8,585 bases of DNA from CAYNNP01 sp964398215 (lineage in GTDB: Bacteria > Planctomycetota > Planctomycetia > Pirellulales > Pirellulaceae): positions 1-8,585 of the forward strand of contig CAYNNP010000270.1 of assembly GCA_964398215.1 (NCBI GenBank), written 5' to 3'. A model generated the notes under the pieces. The model had not been told where the DNA came from. It did no database searches and saw nothing but the letters and a program-made list of their open reading frames with translations. Below, one piece after another: positions 5,183-8,585 of this stretch (within the stretch, counting starts at the first letter, position 1; every line of letters begins with the position of its first letter). The translations under genes were made by a program, and so were the position numbers.

Positions 5183-6448
5183 TCACGGCATCGTATCGTG
5201 CAGCAAAGTCCTCAGATCGTCGCTGGTTTTCAAATCATTTCCATGCTTGGGAGAAAATCCAGCAACCAGCTCAAAAGGATCCTCGTTGCGAGCGAGGTTC
5301 AGCAGATCTTCCGCAGAAAGATTCTGTCGGCCAGCCCGTTTGGTCAACTGGAATTCGATACCCGCAATTCCTTCATAGGCGCGGTACACAACTTCGGTGC
5401 ACACCAACCGATCGGAGCGTTTGAAATCGAAATCAAAATCGTAAGGTTTGCCAACGTGCTGATTGGCGCGCTCAATGGCTTGCTGGATCAGATCGCCATC
5501 GAGCTTTGGCCGAATCACACAAACAGCGTCGTTACCAAACGGCGATTGCAGTGTTCGCACTCGGACGCCATCTTTCAGTGATTCAATCACATTCCCGTCG
5601 CCAACGTACAACGCTGCGTGCGGCCAGTAGCCGGGCAGGAAATAATTCGTCAGTGCTTTCTCCTTGCGCGTCACAAACACGTCGCCTGGTTGCAACGTTT
5701 CCTCCAACTTCTTGCAGACAAAATCCGGCAGTTGCGGAACGTGTTCTGGATCCGTTGTCATTGAACTGACGAGTCTGGAACCCCATTCCTGAAGTGCGTA
5801 GGCTGCTCGGCTAAGCCCACCTGACACGATCGCCTGCTGCAGGCGACGCCGGCGGTCATCGATCCGCGCGGCTACATATTTCCGTTTGGAGACACGTGTT
5901 TGTTCGCCAAGTCGATCGATCACATCCAGTACAATTTGCAGCGGCTGTTCATCATTGCTGGCCGATCGTATCGCTTCCTGGTGCTCGTCGAAAAAGGCGT
6001 TTGCATTGTGAATGCCAATCGCATTGGCAGGCGTCGTCAGTGAAGCCTGCACGACGTCGAAAGAACCTTCTGCGATGCCGTAGATGTCAAACGGCTCATT
6101 CAGCTTTCGCCTCACGATCTTGTCTTCGCCGAACAATTGCCGCAAAAACCTTGCTGCGTCCACAAGCGTGATGGCGGCGGCGTATCCGATCGTGAATTCG
6201 ACAATCGCTTCTTCATGGACACCGCCAGCCGATTCTCGAAGCGAGTCAATCAGCTCCAGCAGGGCGACCCGTGATTTGTTGTACGAAACCCACAGACTCA
6301 GAACCGCGTCTTCTTCCGATGGGCTAAAGAAACCGCGGTCACCGGTTGCAAAGTTGGCATGGAATTGAATCGCGGATTCTCGCAACCGATCCATGTGCGC
6401 CGCCAAGTCTCGGACAACGGTCGCCTGTGTCAACAAGTCGTTTTGCAT
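5183..6448 (-). CDS. YiiX-like permuted papain-fold (NlpC/P60-related) protein with N-terminal helical region
   Basis: A 421-residue protein. Residues about 250-360 match the circularly permuted papain-like group (YaeF/YiiX, C92-type; amidase or peptidase). LQPGDVFVT (252-260) opens the domain, WPHAALYVG holds the candidate catalytic His277, VIES holds Glu289, DGV follows at 293-295, and GKPYDFDF precedes LVCTEVV with candidate nucleophile Cys350. The His-before-Cys order is the mark of the permuted fold. The first 240 residues are largely helical and rich in charged residues, with a KRK...DDRRRR basic patch near 188-202; I do not recognise this part. There is no signal peptide or membrane helix, so it is probably cytoplasmic, unlike peptidoglycan-cutting NlpC/P60 enzymes. 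The natural substrate is unknown; lipid-modified or amide-linked molecules are possible. The start is ATG 6448 without a clear Shine-Dalgarno. Confidence 0.8.
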   Translation of the reverse strand: MQNDLLTQATVVRDLAAHMDRLRESAIQFHANFATGDRGFFSPSEEDAVLSLWVSYNKSRVALLELIDSLRESAGGVHEEAIVEFTIGYAAAITLVDAARFLRQLFGEDKIVRRKLNEPFDIYGIAEGSFDVVQASLTTPANAIGIHNANAFFDEHQEAIRSASNDEQPLQIVLDVIDRLGEQTRVSKRKYVAARIDDRRRRLQQAIVSGGLSRAAYALQEWGSRLVSSMTTDPEHVPQLPDFVCKKLEETLQPGDVFVTRKEKALTNYFLPGYWPHAALYVGDGNVIESLKDGVRVRTLQSPFGNDAVCVIRPKLDGDLIQQAIERANQHVGKPYDFDFDFKRSDRLVCTEVVYRAYEGIAGIEFQLTKRAGRQNLSAEDLLNLARNEDPFELVAGFSPKHGNDLKTSDDLRTLLHDTMP

Positions 6449-6466
6449 GGTCAGCTTTTGATACGA

Positions 6467-6498
6467 GAAAAGCCAAGCACCGAAATGCTTGGCTCTTC
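6467..6498 (-). terminator. Intrinsic terminator candidate after the parvulin gene
   Basis: AGCCAAGCA (6471-6479) and TGCTTGGCT (6486-6494) form a perfect 9-bp stem with a 6-base loop. It extends after one mismatch by three more pairs (6467-6469 with 6496-6498). On the minus strand the stem is followed by TTTCTC, a short U-rich tail. It lies 40 bases past the parvulin stop codon and 19 bases before the next minus-strand start, so it probably ends the parvulin transcript or attenuates read-through. Confidence 0.6.
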
Positions 6499-6537
6499 AA
6501 GTTTACCATTTTTTGATCGTAACCAAAGTCCAGCTGG

Positions 6538-8331
6538 CTAACGAGTCTGAGTCGAATTTGGCTGAGCAGCGATGACTGCGGATTTCTTAGCCACATCGTA
6601 GAAATTGTCAATCTCGGCAGCGTCTTTCAGTCGATCGAATTCGTTCGCCATCGCCTGTGCCAGCTTCTTTTCTTTGATGTCGCGCACCAACTCGGATTTG
6701 ACATCTTCTAAATTATCGACAACCGGCGTCGTGTGCCCTTGGCACTTGAGAATGATATAGCTATCCCCGGCGGCGATGATCCCGCTCAGCTCGCCTGGCT
6801 TCATTGCAAAAGCCTCGCGTTCGATCGATTCTTGTCCACCGTACTTACGAATCGGCGGAACCTTTCCTCGATTGCTCGCTGAAACAGGTTCTGTGCTGTA
6901 TTGCTCTGCCAGTTGGCCAAAGAATCTTTCGTTCGGATTGCCACGCGCCATCTTCCAAACTTCTTCGGCCGTCTTTTGGTCCGAGAGAACAATCGCAAGC
7001 ACCTCGACACGCGGGCCAAACGAAGATTCATATCCACGTTGCATATCTTCGTCCGAAATCACAATGTCGGTTTCGACCAGCTTCTTTAGCGCGACGCTCG
7101 GCCAAACCGAATCGCTCAAGTAGATTTTTTCGGTTGTCTTGCCATCGCTGGCAACCGATTTTATCCAGCCACTCATGTCTGGGGCGCCATCGCTCGTCAC
7201 GAAGCCATAGTTCACAGCGGCACGGGCCACCTCAGCTTTGATATCGGCATCTTCGACTCGTCGTTTTTTTGCACGCAGAGCTTGATGCAACAATTTGCGG
7301 TTGATTTCGCCTTGCAGCACTTCACTACCGTGCCTCTTAACGCATTCCTTACTGACTTGAGCGATCGTCAATTGTTGGCCGTTGACCAACGCGGCTGCAC
7401 CGGGATACTGTTGTTCTTGAGCAGGATCACCAAGCACTTTGACGACTTTGGCATCCGCTTGAAGTTTCTTGAACAGAGCACCTGCGGCGATCGGCATCTT
7501 TTCGTTGCGAATCTGATCGGAGATTTGTTCTTTGACCATCGGCAACGATTGCGGTGGTGGCGGCGTTGCTGGAAGCACACGAACGGCTTGCAAGAACACC
7601 CACTCGTCGCCCAACTGCATCGGTGCTGAGATTTCACCACTCTTTAAACCGAAGGCAGCGTTTTCCAGTCTCGAGTCCCCGGTATGTCGGCGGATTGGTG
7701 GAATCAAACCGCCAATGCTGGCGCTCGATTCGTCTTCGCTATATTGTTTTGCCAGTGATTCAAACGAAGCCGGATTTGCAACTGCCTGCTTGTGCAACTG
7801 CGATGCTTTATCCTTATCGCGAACGATAATCATTCGGCACTTAACGGATTCGCCATATCGAGCGATGTACGCTTTGGTGAACTCTTCTTGAGTCGGTTCA
7901 ACATCTTGAGACACCAATCGCCGCAGTGCCAACATTGGCCAGATGACTTCTCTGCTGTATTGGTCCGGAGAAATATCACGTCGGTCTTTCAGTAGACGCA
8001 AGTAGGCCTCCGTGGTCAGTTTCCACTTGCTGGCCAAACGATGAATTTCTTCGTTGACCTCCGTCTGGGTAACCTCGACATTCTTTTTCTTACAAGCTTG
8101 CAAGATCAAATAGCGATTGATCATGTTATCCAAAACATCCTTGCCATAGCGCTGCACGCATGCATCGCTCAGGTTCTTTTCGGTGATTGGATCGGCATTC
8201 ACGACCGCAACGACTTTGTTGGACGTTTGTTGTGCGTTTGCCTTGGTGACAAAAACAACACCCACAATCATGGCGATGATCAACAGGGATTTGTTTTTCG
8301 TGAATGGCATCTTGGCGAGTTGCAAGGGCAT
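6538..8331 (-). CDS. Exported double-unit SurA/PrsA-like parvulin protein
   Basis: A 597-residue protein with a signal peptide (residues 12-33: KNKS, then LLIIAMIVGVVFV, likely cleaved after KANA), so it acts outside the cytoplasm, presumably in folding exported proteins. It consists of two homologous units, about 40-295 and 312-575, with a period near 275 residues. Each has a SurA-N-like helical part (VVNADPIT... and LVNGQQLT...) followed by a parvulin-type domain. The parvulin landmarks are FESLAKQYSED with GGLIPPIRR and AAFGLKSGEIS in unit 1, and FFGQLAEQYSTE with GKVPPIRK and EAFAMKPGELS in unit 2. The usual active-site histidine of the HIL strand is replaced by Met167 (RMIIV) and Ala446 (LAIVL). 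The second conserved histidine near the domain end is also absent (EWVFL, SYIIL). It may therefore be a chaperone rather than an active prolyl isomerase. ATG 8331 is preferred over ATG 8310 because of the AAAGGAG upstream. Confidence 0.88.
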   Translation of the reverse strand: MPLQLAKMPFTKNKSLLIIAMIVGVVFVTKANAQQTSNKVVAVVNADPITEKNLSDACVQRYGKDVLDNMINRYLILQACKKKNVEVTQTEVNEEIHRLASKWKLTTEAYLRLLKDRRDISPDQYSREVIWPMLALRRLVSQDVEPTQEEFTKAYIARYGESVKCRMIIVRDKDKASQLHKQAVANPASFESLAKQYSEDESSASIGGLIPPIRRHTGDSRLENAAFGLKSGEISAPMQLGDEWVFLQAVRVLPATPPPPQSLPMVKEQISDQIRNEKMPIAAGALFKKLQADAKVVKVLGDPAQEQQYPGAAALVNGQQLTIAQVSKECVKRHGSEVLQGEINRKLLHQALRAKKRRVEDADIKAEVARAAVNYGFVTSDGAPDMSGWIKSVASDGKTTEKIYLSDSVWPSVALKKLVETDIVISDEDMQRGYESSFGPRVEVLAIVLSDQKTAEEVWKMARGNPNERFFGQLAEQYSTEPVSASNRGKVPPIRKYGGQESIEREAFAMKPGELSGIIAAGDSYIILKCQGHTTPVVDNLEDVKSELVRDIKEKKLAQAMANEFDRLKDAAEIDNFYDVAKKSAVIAAQPNSTQTR

Positions 8332-8585
8332 AACTCGGTCACTCCTTTGAACCGGTTTGTGAATTGCAATGACAGGTGCTACATCGCACTCTAAGCACGC
8401 TACCTGGAATCTAGGAAAATTTATGATTCCGGCTCAAGATCTATCCACACAATTCCGGGCCAGAGTTCGGCGGGTTTTTACAGCCTGAACACATTGGCAC
8501 TGTTTGCGCCTTTTGAAGTAGGGCTTTTAGGTCAGGCATTGGTTTTTGGTAACCCGAAGCGTGAGTTTTGGAGTTGCGCTTTTTG
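8332..8585. other. Leader and right-edge region, no firm gene
   Basis: These 254 bases hold the 5' leader of the parvulin gene. A minus-strand frame is open from the window edge (8584) to a TAG at 8441-8443, coding for about 47 residues that end in a cysteine-rich tail (MCSGCKNPP...CG). It could be the end of a gene starting beyond the window, or chance. An imperfect hairpin (8373-8380 with 8394-8406, bulged) lies between that stop and the parvulin start. No convincing promoter boxes are seen. Confidence 0.25.
8342..8348 (-). promoter_or_regulatory. Ribosome binding site AAAGGAG for the parvulin gene
   Basis: On the minus strand AAAGGAG precedes the ATG at 8331 by ten bases. It favours that start over the ATG at 8310, which has no such sequence. 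An 8-bp palindrome AACCGGTT (8350-8357) lies next to it, and a second, ATTGCAAT, is at 8363-8370. Confidence 0.6.

Noticed and set aside
8423..8488. A 21-codon + strand frame (MIPAQDLSTQ...) preceded by AGGA.
   Set aside because: It is very short and antisense to another possible frame, and no family resemblance is visible.

Overview
The window looks like an ordinary chromosomal stretch from a Planctomycetota bacterium, probably a Pirellulaceae member of the Rhodopirellula type. This is an inference. It rests on roughly balanced base composition, several GTG or TTG starts, weak or absent Shine-Dalgarno sequences before many genes, short mostly monocistronic units in mixed orientation, a secreted hydrolase and a secreted double-parvulin protein, and a dispersed palindromic repeat with a GGCTAGCGCC-type core. 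I recall such repeats from planctomycete intergenic DNA. No taxonomic marker gene (rRNA, ribosomal protein) is present, so the assignment is tentative.

Layout, left to right. Positions 1-37 carry half a copy of the dispersed repeat. It is followed on the + strand by a secreted alpha/beta-hydrolase-like protein (58-942). This converges on tsaB (minus, 962-1696), a tRNA t6A-synthesis gene. Divergent from tsaB are two tandem paralogous calcineurin-type metallophosphoesterases (1828-2586 and 2644-3402), both with complete metal-binding motifs. A roughly 160-bp inverted-repeat element (3417-3577) lies next, directly upstream of a deaminase (3603-4046) that strikingly resembles fungal cytosine deaminase Fcy1. 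The deaminase converges on three minus-strand genes: an ABC ATPase of the COG4586 type with no permease in view (4069-5070), a 421-residue protein with a C-terminal YiiX-like permuted papain domain (5183-6448), and an exported protein made of two SurA/PrsA-like parvulin units (6538-8331). A hairpin terminator candidate separates the last two. The right-hand 254 bases hold the leader of the parvulin gene and perhaps the end of another minus-strand gene.

The genes do not form an obvious pathway or defence system. Only the two phosphoesterases look like a functional pair. The points that deserve a second look are: the parvulin protein, whose two domains both appear to lack the usual catalytic histidines; the Fcy1-like deaminase with an apparently intact fungal-type active site; the phosphoesterase tandem; the repeat element sitting in the 5' leaders of two genes; and the permuted-papain protein with an unrecognised N-terminal half.
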